This document shows, piece by piece, positions 41,484 to 52,742 of a stretch of 64,000 bases of DNA. Location of the stretch: contig NC_030989.1 of the NCBI RefSeq assembly GCF_000149955.1, positions 761,079-825,078 on the forward strand, read 5' to 3'. Positions within the stretch are counted from its first letter, which is position 1, and each line of letters opens with the position of its first letter. Source of the DNA: Fusarium oxysporum f. sp. lycopersici 4287. Lineage: Eukaryota > Ascomycota > Sordariomycetes > Hypocreales > Nectriaceae. The position numbers and the translations under genes are program-made. Below the pieces are notes generated by a model. That model had not been told where the DNA came from. It made no database searches and worked only from the letters and a program-made list of their open reading frames with translations.

Positions 41484-43715
41484 ATGAGGGTCGGATTGAG
41501 ATCCAGTACTCAGTTACTAGCTCAAATCCAGCCATTTCATCTAGCTGCTGGTGCCACCATAATAGCGCTCATGGTCAACGCTCAACATCTCCGAAGCCTT
41601 CTCGTAACCACATCGCAATATATATATGACTCGCTTTCGAATGCTCTTTTTAACGTCTCTCAGACGCTTTTCGGGTTCAGCTACGACGACAGCATTTTCG
41701 ATCAGCATATACGCCTGATTCATCTGTCAGATTCAGCATCCAACTCATCACCTAATCTCACTCTCCATACCTTCAAACTCGATGAATGTCCGCCATACAT
41801 CGCCCTTTCTTACACCTGGGGTCCGGTTACACAGAACACAATCTTTGACCAAAGTTCAATTCTTCTGAATGCAAGGCCATTTCCCGTATTACCAAATTTA
41901 CACCATGCAATCAAGCAATTACGCATCTCAAGATCAGGCCAGTACCTCTGGGTCGATGGAATCTGCATCAACCAGAGAAGTCTCCCCGAACGCTCTGCTC
42001 AAGTAGCAATAATGGATCTAATATACAACGGAGCCGCCGAGACAATAATATGGCTTGGTCTCGCCACAGATCAAACAGCTAGGGCTATCGAACTCGTTCA
42101 AAAGATTGCGAAAGGCGCTGAGTCTAAGATCATAGAATGGGGAAGGGTTCAGTCATACGGCGATGCTTATATCATGAATGATCCTGAGCTCTTAAAAAGG
42201 AATGGCCTTCCAAATCTTACCGAGAACGACTGGCTGACTCTTCGAGATATCTACACAAGGCCGTGGTTCGGACGTGTCTGGATGCTTCAAGAAGTTGCCC
42301 TCTCTCGCAATCCAAGAGTTCTCATCGGCCATCACGAGACAGCATGGGACTCGGTTGGCGACACAGCTGGGCTGATCAACATGTCCGGTGCCCTTATCGG
42401 TTTGTTTACTGTGGGCTCCGGATCAGAAACCGCGCCTTTAATCTACTCTCTTGTTCACGCTGCTGGCCTTCATGTTACTCGCCAATGGGCCCAGGACAAG
42501 AATAGTCGGTACAAGGAGATTCTGAGAAGCATTGATTATTCTGTTGGGATACGCCAAGACCATCCTAAAAAGCTGCTGCTCGAGCTATTGCTAAGTAGCA
42601 TCGGCTTCAAGGCGACTATTCCCAGAGATCGTGTTTACTCTCTGCTTGGAATCGTAAACTTCATGGAGCGTGCGAAAGGGAGACCTCGGCTCGACGTCAT
42701 TGTAGACTACAAATCTCCTAACAATGACATCCTTATAGATCTGGGCATCAGCTTCTTTAGAGAAACAAAATCCCTACATCTCCTATCCCTCGCCGGTATC
42801 ACCAGCCGTGCCGTGCCAGCTGACTTACCAACCTGGATCCCCTCTTTCGAGACAGTTCACGTCCCCGTTCTTGGCCCCAACTATACCAGAATGCTTCCAT
42901 TCGATGCCGCCGCGGGGGAAGAAGCAGACTTTACAATCGACAGGTCTCTCCTCCATCTAAACATTAAAATCTTTAGTCCTCATCTTGGTACAATCGAAGA
43001 GCTTGGTGAGAGCTGGTCTGATGTTATTCAAGGGAAGTTTAACGATACGATGAAGATACTTCTTCACTGCGGCACAACCTATATACCTACGGGCCAACCA
43101 ATAGTTGAAGCTTTCTGGCGGACTCTTATTATGGACTGCGACTTATCCCAGCGGCCCGCACCATCACATCTAGCCATGTCCTTCTCTAAGTGGATGCTTC
43201 TTGTCACTATCCAAGCCCTGATCGCTTATCAGCTCAAGAACCCATCTATGTACGATCAATTCGATGCCTTAGAGCCACTTTGGACCCTGGCTAATACTCG
43301 AGACTCTACCAATACCCTCCCCAAATCTGGTGATATGATCCCATTATTGTTTGAGCTTGGCTTACGCCACGACCCCAGTGTTCGGGTTGACACTGAATCA
43401 GAGAAGGCTGCCAAGTTCGCTTCTTGGGCCGAGATATCCGCTCCCTTCGAAGCCTTATTACGTGTCAATCTTGCTGCAAGCAGACGTATTGCGAGAACCA
43501 TTCGAGGCTACTTATGTCTAGTTCCTCTTCAGGCCAAGGCCGGGGATAAAATCATGATCGTCGCTGGCTGTGCAGCCCCCTTGGTCCTTAGAAGATCAGG
43601 CCCTTCAGAGAGCCGCTTTCAGCTTGTCGGAGACGCTTATGTTCATGGCGCTATGTTTGGAGAGCACATCACTGGCACTGGCGAGTCCTCCTGGAGAGAT
43701 GTTCATCTAGTTTGA
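41484..43715 (+). CDS. HET-domain (heterokaryon incompatibility) protein
   Basis: An intronless gene for 743 residues from the ATG at 41484; the frame is open a little further upstream but without ATG. The HET domain starts near residue 105 with its three signature blocks: YIALSYTWGP, YLWVDGICINQRSLPERSAQV and RPWFGRVWMLQEVAL. HET proteins mediate vegetative incompatibility and cell death after hyphal fusion, and many paralogues exist per genome. N-terminal to the domain is a short hydrophobic segment (about 18-34, HLAAGATIIALMVNA) that could be a membrane anchor, which is not typical of the family. The C-terminal half is unlike any domain I recognise but ends in the common family pattern (GDKIMIVAGCAAPLVLR, VGDAYVHGAMFGE). 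Confidence 0.9.
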   Translation: MRVGLRSSTQLLAQIQPFHLAAGATIIALMVNAQHLRSLLVTTSQYIYDSLSNALFNVSQTLFGFSYDDSIFDQHIRLIHLSDSASNSSPNLTLHTFKLDECPPYIALSYTWGPVTQNTIFDQSSILLNARPFPVLPNLHHAIKQLRISRSGQYLWVDGICINQRSLPERSAQVAIMDLIYNGAAETIIWLGLATDQTARAIELVQKIAKGAESKIIEWGRVQSYGDAYIMNDPELLKRNGLPNLTENDWLTLRDIYTRPWFGRVWMLQEVALSRNPRVLIGHHETAWDSVGDTAGLINMSGALIGLFTVGSGSETAPLIYSLVHAAGLHVTRQWAQDKNSRYKEILRSIDYSVGIRQDHPKKLLLELLLSSIGFKATIPRDRVYSLLGIVNFMERAKGRPRLDVIVDYKSPNNDILIDLGISFFRETKSLHLLSLAGITSRAVPADLPTWIPSFETVHVPVLGPNYTRMLPFDAAAGEEADFTIDRSLLHLNIKIFSPHLGTIEELGESWSDVIQGKFNDTMKILLHCGTTYIPTGQPIVEAFWRTLIMDCDLSQRPAPSHLAMSFSKWMLLVTIQALIAYQLKNPSMYDQFDALEPLWTLANTRDSTNTLPKSGDMIPLLFELGLRHDPSVRVDTESEKAAKFASWAEISAPFEALLRVNLAASRRIARTIRGYLCLVPLQAKAGDKIMIVAGCAAPLVLRRSGPSESRFQLVGDAYVHGAMFGEHITGTGESSWRDVHLV

Positions 43716-43971
43716 GAAGTGGCCTCATTCGGTTCGCCACAAATATTTTGACCCGAAGTTCGGTTGTGCTTGTAGTGAATGATTTAATTATGGCCCATCA
43801 TAGAGTCGAGTTAACTCATTGAAATACATGTCGAGAAGCGAAGGAAGTAGTACCATATAAACCACCAAAATTGATCATCCCCTTGTTCATTCCTCATAAC
43901 CGACATGACCTACACGCGCCGTAGAATTCCTTATGCACTTAATACAGATAAAAGATCCTTCAGTCCCCATT

Positions 43972-45138
43972 TCACCAGCATGCCATCCAGGGGCCGCACT
44001 GGGCCTGAATGTTGTAGCTGTTGTAGAGCGGGTAAGTACCCTTGACGGCTTCCAGAGCCGGATCAAAGAAGTCCTTGTTGAATCGCTCAGATTGGCAAGA
44101 TGAACATGGACCAGCGAGGAAGTTGTCGTATGTTGTGTTGTATGCGAGATAGCCGATGGTCTTCTGATGAGAAACATCAATAGCCTGGAGACTGAAGGAC
44201 TCGGGCATGACCACCCAATGATCCGCCGTGGAGTTACGCTTTCCTGGCACGGTCGGGTTCTGGTTGAAGAAAGTGCTACTCATGCCAATGTCATGGAGAA
44301 TTTTGATCAATATCAGCGTCATATGAGAGTCAGAATCGATCTGGATGCCAGCACAGTCGATGTTGATGGTGTATCCGTCCCCTTTGACCGGCTCAGTAAC
44401 ACACTTTCCAGAGTCCCGATCCCAGGAGAACTTCTCAATGAAGGCTTGCCATGTGTTTGGCCAGTTGATGAAACGAGGGCTGAGGAGAATAGACACAAAC
44501 AGCTTCCCAGCATTGGGGTCAGCCGGAGGGTTTGGTTCACCACCTGTAGGACTAGGCGTTGCTGGCGGCTGTGAGACAAAAGTAGTCGTGGCAGGGGGGG
44601 CAGGAGATGTTTCCAAGGTAGAAGTGGGATTTTCCATGCCACTGGGACGAGGGGGGGCGCGGTTATCACGGTTGCAGACAAAGGCGGTCAAGCAGACCGC
44701 ATCAGCGTTGACAGTCGTGTTGATGGCTGCGCTGACAGGGCGACCACGGTAGGCATAGCAGGTAAGTTCTTGACCACCTTCCTTGGTGGTGACTGCAGAC
44801 CCAGCTGGTTGACCGTCAGCAATTCTCGGGTTGATGTAAGCTGTCCAGACGACACCGTTAGATAGCTTGACAGTGGTTCCCTTGGGATTCCAGGGGTAGG
44901 TTCCATCTGCGTAAGGAACTTCAACCTCCAGGTCAGATGGAGGGGGGAACTTGGAGACATCGTCAGGCCACTGAATGTCCTGGTACCAGTTCACCTGGCG
45001 AGAAGTAGACCATCCAGGGTGGGCTTTGTTGTCGCCAATGCCACAATCGGCAAGAATTAGGTCCTCATTGGGGTGACGAATCTGGGCTTGGGCAGTTGCC
45101 AGAAGGGCACCAATGGCCGCCAACTTGACAGAGACCAT
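43972..45138 (-). CDS. Secreted Cys-rich hypothetical protein
   Basis: An intronless gene for 388 residues starting MVSVKLAAIGALLATAQAQ, a classic signal peptide with cleavage likely after AQA. The frame is open upstream, but the secretion signal identifies this ATG. The N-terminal domain (about 20-175) and C-terminal domain (about 225-388) each carry several cysteines (for example CLTAFVCN, CSSCQSE, QCGPWMACW) and N-glycosylation sequons (NTT, NST). They are joined by a Pro/Ser/Thr-rich linker (about 178-222), as in secreted modular fungal proteins. No catalytic motif is recognised. It is probably an extracellular protein or cell-wall component; effector function would be speculation. Confidence 0.75.
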   Translation of the reverse strand: MVSVKLAAIGALLATAQAQIRHPNEDLILADCGIGDNKAHPGWSTSRQVNWYQDIQWPDDVSKFPPPSDLEVEVPYADGTYPWNPKGTTVKLSNGVVWTAYINPRIADGQPAGSAVTTKEGGQELTCYAYRGRPVSAAINTTVNADAVCLTAFVCNRDNRAPPRPSGMENPTSTLETSPAPPATTTFVSQPPATPSPTGGEPNPPADPNAGKLFVSILLSPRFINWPNTWQAFIEKFSWDRDSGKCVTEPVKGDGYTINIDCAGIQIDSDSHMTLILIKILHDIGMSSTFFNQNPTVPGKRNSTADHWVVMPESFSLQAIDVSHQKTIGYLAYNTTYDNFLAGPCSSCQSERFNKDFFDPALEAVKGTYPLYNSYNIQAQCGPWMACW

Positions 45139-46186
45139 GTTTTTGAATGAAGGGTTTGCTTCGGGAAGGTAGTGCCGGTAGTTGAGTGCAGGCTTTTGAG
45201 ATTGATTGAGTGATTTGAGGCAACAAATTGAAGGATTTGTGAGAACTGAGGAGATGTAGATGTGTATGAAGGAAGATGAAAAGGAGAAGAGAAGAAAACA
45301 GACGAGGGAGAATCTTAAACGACTGGATTCTGTCATAAGGAAGCACTTTGACTGAGTTCCTTCTTTTTCAGCTACAGTGGCTTCATTCTGAGGACCTTGT
45401 TGGGGACCTCTGAGGTCATTGTCTTGCGTCTTGGGCAGGAGCCTGTCCATGACGAACTGGCGATTTGGACTGGGGAGGAAAGAACACAGGTACAAATGAC
45501 GCGGTCAATACTCCTTACCTGCCTTCAAGGCTTGCATTTTGATATTTCCACATGATCTTTAGCGTCATGGATGTTGAGGACGTTGGGGTTTGGCTTGTGC
45601 AGTATCCCATAGTGGTAAGAGAGGCCATCAATGGTAGTACCTATTCGAAGAAGAACAAGGACCACGATGGCCTCACTCAATTGTGCCTATGTATTCCTGG
45701 ACTGAGTTTTATTGCCCCAAGATCAGAATCCAGAGTTTAGCTTCACTTTGTATCGGTAAATGTTTTGGCAAATACGTTCAAGGCGATACCTGTCGGAGAT
45801 TCTCGTGGTGATCTTTCCTACTGCAGTTCAACACTTGGACTTATGTGAAGCACCTAATCTTACAATGTCACAACAACAACAAATGTTGCCCGATTCTTTT
45901 CATGAAAACCGCGACGGTGTTTCCCGTAGTAAGGCCCAATATCTTTGACCTTTGCGCCTTTGTATCGCGCAAAAGAAGTTATGATTGACAAATGCGAAGC
46001 AAACAATAAACGAACGAATTTATTGCTTTGTTGGCAAGCTGGTTACCCTGAACTGTAGCTGGAGCGCGCGCCGAAATCAAGCCGTCAGCAGCTCCACATA
46101 GAATTCAACAACGACTGTTGAAACTTTGGATTCACTTAACGCTACCAACAAAACGCCTTCCCCAAGCCCGGATACTTGATCTCAAT
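45139..46186. promoter_or_regulatory. Divergent promoter region
   Basis: About 1 kb between the secreted-protein gene (-) and the mitochondrial protein gene (+). The first 200 bases, transcribed with the minus gene, are A/G-rich on the plus strand and look like its leader. Frames at 45552-45948 show no features. Confidence 0.45.
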
Positions 46187-46798
46187 ATGCGCTGCAACTT
46201 GATATCTTTCAATTGGCGCCCTAGCCTCCGTGCTCGCGCTCCCCCGCGCATCAACACCTCATATCCTCGCGCCGAGTCAACCCAAGCTTCCCGCATCGAC
46301 CGCATCACATCTAAGCTTCCTCGACGTTTACAAAGATACACTAGCGGTTTACGCAACGCTCCAGTCTCGCACGTTGTTTCATTCTTGATCCTTCACGAAA
46401 TCACAGCAATTGTGCCCGTGCTAGGACTATTTGGCCTCTTTCATTACACAAATTATGTGCCAGTGGAATACGTAACGGGCCACTTTGGAAGCTATGTCGA
46501 AGATGGAGTTGGCCGCTTTGAGAGGTACTTCACACGCAAGGGATGGTTTGGTTTTGGTCAGAACGAAGAAGGTGAGGCCTCAAATGCAGCTACAACACAT
46601 CCGGACTCCAAATCCGAAGACGCAGTGGAGCGCTGGCATAGTGGAGATGGGCGGTACAAAGTGGTAGTTGAAGTTGCTCTCGCGTACGCAATCACTAAAG
46701 CTTTACTGCCGGTTCGTATCATCGGCAGTGTATGGGCTACGCCATGGTTTGCTGGGGTACTCATGAGAGCCAAAGGAATATTCACAAGCAAGCCTTAG
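46187..46798 (+). CDS. Mitochondrial Mrx15/FAM210-like (DUF1279) protein
   Basis: An intronless gene for 203 residues starting MRCNLISFNWRPSLRARAPP, an Arg-rich mitochondrial presequence. Two membrane helices are visible (about 60-85, HEITAIVPVLGLFGLFHY; and about 165-190, VVVEVALAYAITKALLPVRI). They flank a loop with GVGRFERYFTRKGWFGFG, and the end reads SVWATPWFAGVLMR. This is the DUF1279/FAM210 pattern; the yeast relative Mrx15 associates with mitochondrial ribosomes at the inner membrane. A role in mitochondrial translation or membrane insertion is inferred from that relative. The gene converges on NDK1. Confidence 0.78.
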   Translation: MRCNLISFNWRPSLRARAPPRINTSYPRAESTQASRIDRITSKLPRRLQRYTSGLRNAPVSHVVSFLILHEITAIVPVLGLFGLFHYTNYVPVEYVTGHFGSYVEDGVGRFERYFTRKGWFGFGQNEEGEASNAATTHPDSKSEDAVERWHSGDGRYKVVVEVALAYAITKALLPVRIIGSVWATPWFAGVLMRAKGIFTSKP

Positions 46799-46932
46799 TC
46801 ACTTTGAAATCGAGCGCGAAGGTTTTGAGAAGATTTTCTGTCTTGGTTTTTGTTATACCCACAGAGATGAAGTCATCCCACTTGTATGTGCTTTTTCCAT
46901 TCCGTCATTCAGGGCGTTACAACATTGACAAT

Positions 46933-47739
46933 TTAAGCCTTCTCATAGACCCAGTTGAACTGGGCGGACTTCCAGGAGAGTACCTCACCCTCCTTGAACC
47001 AGAGAGCAATCTCCTTCTGGGCGTTCTCGACGGAGTCGGAGCCGTGGCAGACGTTGCGGCCGACATCGATGGCGTAGTCACCACGGATGGTACCGGGGGA
47101 AGAGGCAAGGGGGTTGGTGGCACCGAGGATGGCTGAATATGCAATTAGAAAATGATGAGCAATATTCAAACGATTGGAAACTTACCACGGCCAGTCTTGA
47201 CAGCATCACGGCCCTCCCAGACCATGGCGCAGATGGGGCCAGAGGACATGTCTACATGAAGTTAGATTTGGTTGTATCAATTGGGATTTGGGAGCCATAC
47301 ACTCAATCAGACCAGGGAAGAAAGGCTTGCCAGCGAGATCGGCATCTATAACGATGTTAGGGCGAATTGATATATCGAACGACTTTTGGGAATGACGCAC
47401 AGTGCTTCTCGAGGTGCTCCTTGCCGGGGCTGACGAGCTTGATGGCAGCAAGCTTGAAGCTGTAAAAAGTTAATAGCTATAGCAACACCGACATACAAAA
47501 CTACTCACCCTCGGTTCTCGAATCGAGAGATAATGGGACCAACGAGGCCACGCTACGGGAGCCTTGTTAGCTCTTATCAAATCAATTGTATAACCGTGGA
47601 GGTTTGTTTACCTGGACACCGTCGGGCTTGATAGCGATGAAGCTACAATCAAGTTAGCAAACCATCCAAACAGGAGCATCAACCATGATGGAGTGAAGCT
47701 TGATGGCGGGGTAGCTTACGTCTGCTCGGAGGAGGACAT
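46933..47739 (-). CDS. NDK1: Nucleoside diphosphate kinase
   Basis: Seven small exons (47720-47739, 47612-47642, 47509-47552, 47401-47459, 47301-47345, 47186-47251 and 46933-47132) assemble into exactly 154 residues. The protein starts [20 protein letters not shown] and contains [10 protein letters not shown], with active-site His118, then WVYEKA at the end. The enzyme transfers phosphate between nucleoside tri- and diphosphates through a phospho-histidine, usually as a hexamer in the cytosol. The kinase body ([15 protein letters not shown]) is complete. Six introns of 42-77 bases in a 465-base coding region is a dense arrangement. The gene is divergent from glucosidase II alpha and convergent with the gene at 46187. 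The assignment is secure. Confidence 0.95.
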
Positions 47740-48637
47740 TTTGGCGATATTCTTGTCTGGTATGACTTGAGATGTAGGAACAGAGTAAGAAGTAGAGGTA
47801 GAGGAGAGATCGACTGGAGGGGAAAGGCTTGAAGAAGGCGGTGAAAAGAGGATATAAAGGGCGAGGAGGGCGAAGAGAAGAGCAAAAAATCGCGGGGCCA
47901 GATTTTCCGCACTTCTCCGTACCTGCTGCTGCTTCCAATTCTTGCCGCTGGCGGCGGGGTCTTCTCGCTGGCGGGGCTCCTCTGCAGCCATGATGAGCTG
48001 GCGTTGAGGGGTCTTGGGTGCGAGATCCGGAGAATTCACACGGACACGTGATGTAATTAGTTGTCGAGGACAGATAAAGTTACTGAATAAGAGAACAGGA
48101 GTAAGGAGAGGACTAGAGAAAAAGACAAATGAACGATACTATGAGAGTTAGTACAGATCAAAGTAAGACAAGGCTAATGTAAAAAGAACTTAAAGAGTAT
48201 CGAAACTTCTCTACTTACAAAACTCAGAGCGTGTAAATGAACTATACCTGCATCAAAAAGAGCTTCTTACAGTGCATCCAGCGCAAAAGCTGAGCTCAGA
48301 AATCGAGAACTGAGATGTTTGATTAACGGGTCTAATCTTCTATCGAAGCTGCCCCGCCATTTTGGTATCCACTCCCCTGCGTCTGAAACCAACCCCAATC
48401 CGGAATGGAGTTTCACAGGGGGAGCTTAGGGACAGCTTTGACTTGACTTCGACATCATCAAAGCTGAGGTTATCCCAGCATAAACAACAATAACATTCCT
48501 TTCAACCAGCGACGGGACAGAGGATATAGGCCAGGGGACCATATCTTATGTCTATGTGTTTTCTGAATTTAATTGACCAGTTTCCCGTTCATTTATTTCA
48601 TCGTGTTTGAGCTCTGGTTCCTGACCGTCTCAACATC
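47740..48637. promoter_or_regulatory. Divergent promoter region, NDK1 and glucosidase II alpha
   Basis: About 900 bases. The NDK1 side is open in two minus-strand frames up to about 48039, which look like a C/T-rich leader and not a longer NDK1. No RNA gene or repeat was recognised. Confidence 0.5.
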
Positions 48638-51580
48638 ATGAGGTCGAATACGGCGTCGTCCTTTCGCTGGACGGCGCTATTGCTGCTGCTAGGCACCTTG
48701 ACGTGCCTTTTCCAGTCAGCTAGTAAGTTTTCATGAGTGTACTGACGAAAGTCTCTGCTCACAATCTTCCCAGTTGCCGTGAAAGACAAGGACTTCAAGA
48801 AATGCGACCAATCCGGCTTCTGCAAACGAAATCGCGCCTATGCCGACAACGCTGTTGCCCAAGGTTCGAACTGGAAAGCCCCATATGAGATCTCGGCCGA
48901 TTCGACAGTTTTTGAGGATGGAAAATTGCAGGCCGTGGTTGTCAAGACCATCAATAGCCATGGAGAGACCGTCCGTCTACCCCTTACAATTTCATTCCTC
49001 AAGTCTGGTGCCGCCCGAGTCACTATGGACGAAGAGAAGCGACGCAACAAGGACGTGGTTTTGCGAGACGATAGCCCTGTTCGAAAGGAAAGATACGACG
49101 AGGCGGACGATTGGGTTCTTGTCGGTGGTTTGGATCTTGACAAGGAGGCGCAGCTTGCTTTCCAAGATAAGTCTCAGATCAACATCAAGTACGGACCCGA
49201 GGCCAAGCAGGAAGCCATCATCAAGTTTTCACCGTTCGAAATCGACTTCCGACGTGATGGCAACTCGCATGTCAAGTTCAACGACCGCGGTTTGCTCAAC
49301 ATGGAGCACTGGAGACCCAAGATTGAGAACAAGGAAGGCGAGGAAGCCGCTGAAGATGAGAGTACATGGTGGGACGAATCCTTCGGTGGAAACACTGACA
49401 CCAAACCCCGAGGACCCGAAAGCGTTGCCTTGGACATCACTTTTCACGGGTATGAGCATGTGTTTGGCATTCCTGAACATACTGGTCCTCTATCACTGAA
49501 GCAGACGCGTGGCGGAGACGGCAACTATGACGAGCCTTATCGTATGTACAACGCCGACGTTTTCGAGTACATTCTCGATAGCCCAATGACGCTTTACGGC
49601 TCCATTCCCTTCATGCAGGCGCATCGCAAAGGTTCATCAGTTGGTGTTTTTTGGTTCAACGTTGCCGAGACCTGGGTCGATATTACCAAGGCCAAGAACC
49701 AAGCGAACCCATTAAGCCTTGGAGTTGGTGCTAAGACTAGCACTCATACTCATTGGATCTCTGAGGCTGGTCTTCTGGATGTCTTTGTTCTTCTTGGCCC
49801 TACCCCCCACGACCTCACCAAGACTTACGGCGAGTTGACTGGCTATACTGCTATGCCTCAAGAATTTGCAATTGCCTACCACCAATGCCGATGGAACTAC
49901 ATCTCCAGCGACGATGTTCGAAACGTTGATCGCAACATGGACAAGCACAAGATTCCATACGACGTCATCTGGCTCGACCTTGAGTATACAGATGATCGCA
50001 AGTATTTTACCTGGGAGCCTCACTCGTTCCCCGATCCCATCGACATGGGTGAGCACCTCGACGCTCATGGTCGGCAACTAGTTGTTCTCCTTGATCCTCA
50101 TATCAAGAAAACCGACAACTATGCTGCTTCCGAGGAGTTGGTCGCTCAGGACCTTGGTGTTCATGACAAGGAGCAGAAGCTCTATGAAGGATGGTGCTGG
50201 CCTGGAGCTTCCAACTGGATCGACTGCTTTAACCCCAAGGCCATTGAATGGTGGAAGACTATGCTCAAGTTTGACAAGTTCAAAGGAACCATGTCCAATA
50301 CTTGGATGTGGAACGATATGAGCGAACCCTCAGTCTTCAACGGACCCGAGGTGACTATGCCCAAGGACAACATTCACCACGGAGGATGGGAGCACCGTGA
50401 TGTCCATAACCTGAACGGCTTGACCTTTCAGAATGCGACGTTCCAGGCTCTCCTTCACCGTGAGAAGGGCGAGCTTCGACGACCATTCATCCTGACCCGA
50501 GCCTTCTACGCCGGATCGCAAAAGCTTGGTGCTATGTGGACCGGAGATAACCAGGCTGATTGGGGACACTTGGCTACATCTATTCCCATGACCATCAACC
50601 AAGGAATTTCCGGCTTCCCCTTTGCTGGTGCTGATGTCGGGGGCTTCTTTGGTAACCCCGAGAAAGATCTTCTCGTCCGCTGGTATCAGACTGGTATCTG
50701 GTATCCCTTTTTCCGAGCCCATGCCCATATTGATGCTCGCCGTCGCGAGCCTTACCTCCTAGGTGAGCATTACACGCCAATTGCAACCGCCGCAATCCGA
50801 CTCCGATACTCGCTTCTCCCTGCTTGGTATACTGCATTCTACAATGCTGCCCAGGACGGAAGCCCCATTATTCGACCCATGTTCTGGACCCATCCCTCTG
50901 AGGAGGCTGGTTTTGCTCTTGAGGATCAGTTCTTCGTCGGCTCCACTGGTCTCTTGGTGAAGCCAGTCACAGAACAGAACAAGGAGTCCGTCGATATCTG
51001 GATTCCCGATGATGAGGTCTACTATGATTACTTTACCTACGATGTTCAAAAGACAAGCAAGGGCAAGTATCTCACAGTGAGCGCGCCCCTTGACAAGATC
51101 CCAGTTCTATTGCGAGGTGGTCATATCATCCCTCGACGAGATATTCCCCGACGATCAAGCGCTCTGATGCGATTTGATGACCACACACTTGTTGTCTCAG
51201 CCTCCAAGTCTGGCGTAGCTGAGGGTGAGCTCTATGTGGATGATGGCGACTCGTTTGATTACGAGCAAGGTCAATACATTCACCGCAAGTTTACGCTTAG
51301 TGGAAACACCCTGACCTCTATTGAGGCCGAGGGACGTGACACCAAGTCTATCAAGTCTGGCCCTTGGCTGAAGGCCATGGAGAAGGTGCACGTCGACAAG
51401 ATCATCATTGTCGGTGCGCCCAAGACCTGGGACCAGAAGGAGGTGCAGGTTGAGTCTGAGGGACGAACATGGACGGCCAAGGTTCAATATCATGCAGCCA
51501 AGGGCAGCCGCGCAGCCTTTGCGGTTGTGGGCCGAGTTGGAGCCAAAGTTGGCGAGGATTGGAGCATTAAGCTTGCTTAA
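48638..51580 (+). CDS. Glucosidase II alpha subunit (GH31, ER)
   Basis: Exon 1 (48638-48722) encodes a signal peptide, MRSNTASSFRWTALLLLLGT. A 51-base intron (GTAAGT..CAG) joins to 48774-51580, giving 963 residues. GH31 features are plain: the N-terminal Cys-containing stretch KKCDQSGFCKRN, HTHWISEAGLLDVFVLLGP, DVIWLDLEYTDDRKYFTW, the nucleophile region MWNDMSEPSVFNGPE (Asp543), the acid/base region MWTGDNQADWGHL and GISGFPFAGADVGGFFG. The enzyme trims the two inner glucoses from N-glycans in the ER and so drives the calnexin cycle; it works with a beta subunit that supplies HDEL retention. No HDEL is present at this C-terminus (WSIKLA), as expected for the alpha subunit. The gene appears intact. 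Confidence 0.95.
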
Positions 51581-52445
51581 AAGACATGAATTTAGTTTGA
51601 TTAGAGGTGGAGTGCAACTAAGAATAGACACAATTTTGGACATTAAATTGATTCACGAGTGGGCTATGGACGGCAGCATCCGCAAGAATTGCGACTATGG
51701 TGTGTACTAGACTGTCACCATCGACAAAGGGATACAGTATCAAGTACTACTAATCAGGCAAGTATCGACAGTGATGGCGCGTCACGGAAATACGGACGAT
51801 TTCAGAACGGCCGAGTGAGTGGAGATGCAATGAAGTCAAGGCCAGGGTTGAAAATAAGCATGATTAGAGCAATTACGAAACGGAATGCCTCAAGGGATAG
51901 AGTACAGCATCAGTGACGTCGGTGCCTTCGATGATTCAGAGTCGGATCATGAGCATCATGACTACGCACAACTCTTGAAGATAGTCGGATAAGAATTGGA
52001 TATGCACGACATGTAAGCTGATCTGTGCATCAGAAGCCGACGAGGTGCATGGAAATTTGCTTCGATCAACTGGGGTGAGGATTATGGAGAAGCACGATCG
52101 AAACGAGATTTGCTCGCTTCAAGATAGCTGGGAACTGAGTTATGATATGCTTCGTACAGATGGGTCGATGTAACGTTTGTTAGGCGACCTATGCTCCTAA
52201 TATTCGTTAACTATGAGGCAAATCATCATAAGAATGTTTAGGCTGATAATCGTGATCAAGTCACTTATTTTTCTGATCCCGATTATAAACTATCCTTATT
52301 TTTTTGTTATGCATGATAAATAAAAATCTCATTCGGTAAAATCCCTAAGCATCACTAGAATCATAGACCAGTTCCCTAAAGGATATCATAAGTCTATCCT
52401 GAACTTAGGGTAAGTGTTTCCCGAAGACCATCCTGAACTTCCAGG

Positions 52446-52742
52446 TTATGATGACTGAGCCGCAAGTTTCACAAGCTTGGGACGGATGAGGTTGGGAATA
52501 CCAAGCCCGAGACCAAACAAGATGAAGTAATGATCGACTGTGACAGCTGTTTCTTGCGCATATTCACGCTTCCTGCATATGATTAGTCTCCCTTCGCGAC
52601 ACCAACATGAAGACCCTGACTTGGCCCGACCTGTGAGTTGCTTGATTCCAAGGGAGCCCCAACGCGGTCTGCATCGACGATTGAAATTCAGTGGAGCTTA
52701 GTTGCCACTCACCACAAGAATTAAACTTCTACCGAGCAGCAT
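52446..52742 (-). CDS. Possible small three-exon gene, 64 residues
   Basis: Exons at 52713-52742, 52631-52668 and 52446-52572 can be joined in one frame. The first intron (44 bases) is canonical (GTGAGT, an ACTAAG-like branch, GCAG). The second (58 bases) has a CTAAT branch and a CAG acceptor but a weak donor, GTCGGG. The last exon encodes the protein-like run TVDHYFILFGLGLGIPNLIR followed by PKLVKLAAQSS, with one hydrophobic, glycine-rich segment. The product would be a 64-residue protein with one or two membrane segments. No family is recognised. A 42-codon open stretch can arise by chance, so this is a candidate only. Confidence 0.3.

Noticed and set aside
47740..48039. N-terminal extension of NDK1 in the open minus-strand frame
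   Set aside because: The extension is C/T-rich leader-like sequence, and the enzyme's normal start is MSSSEQT.
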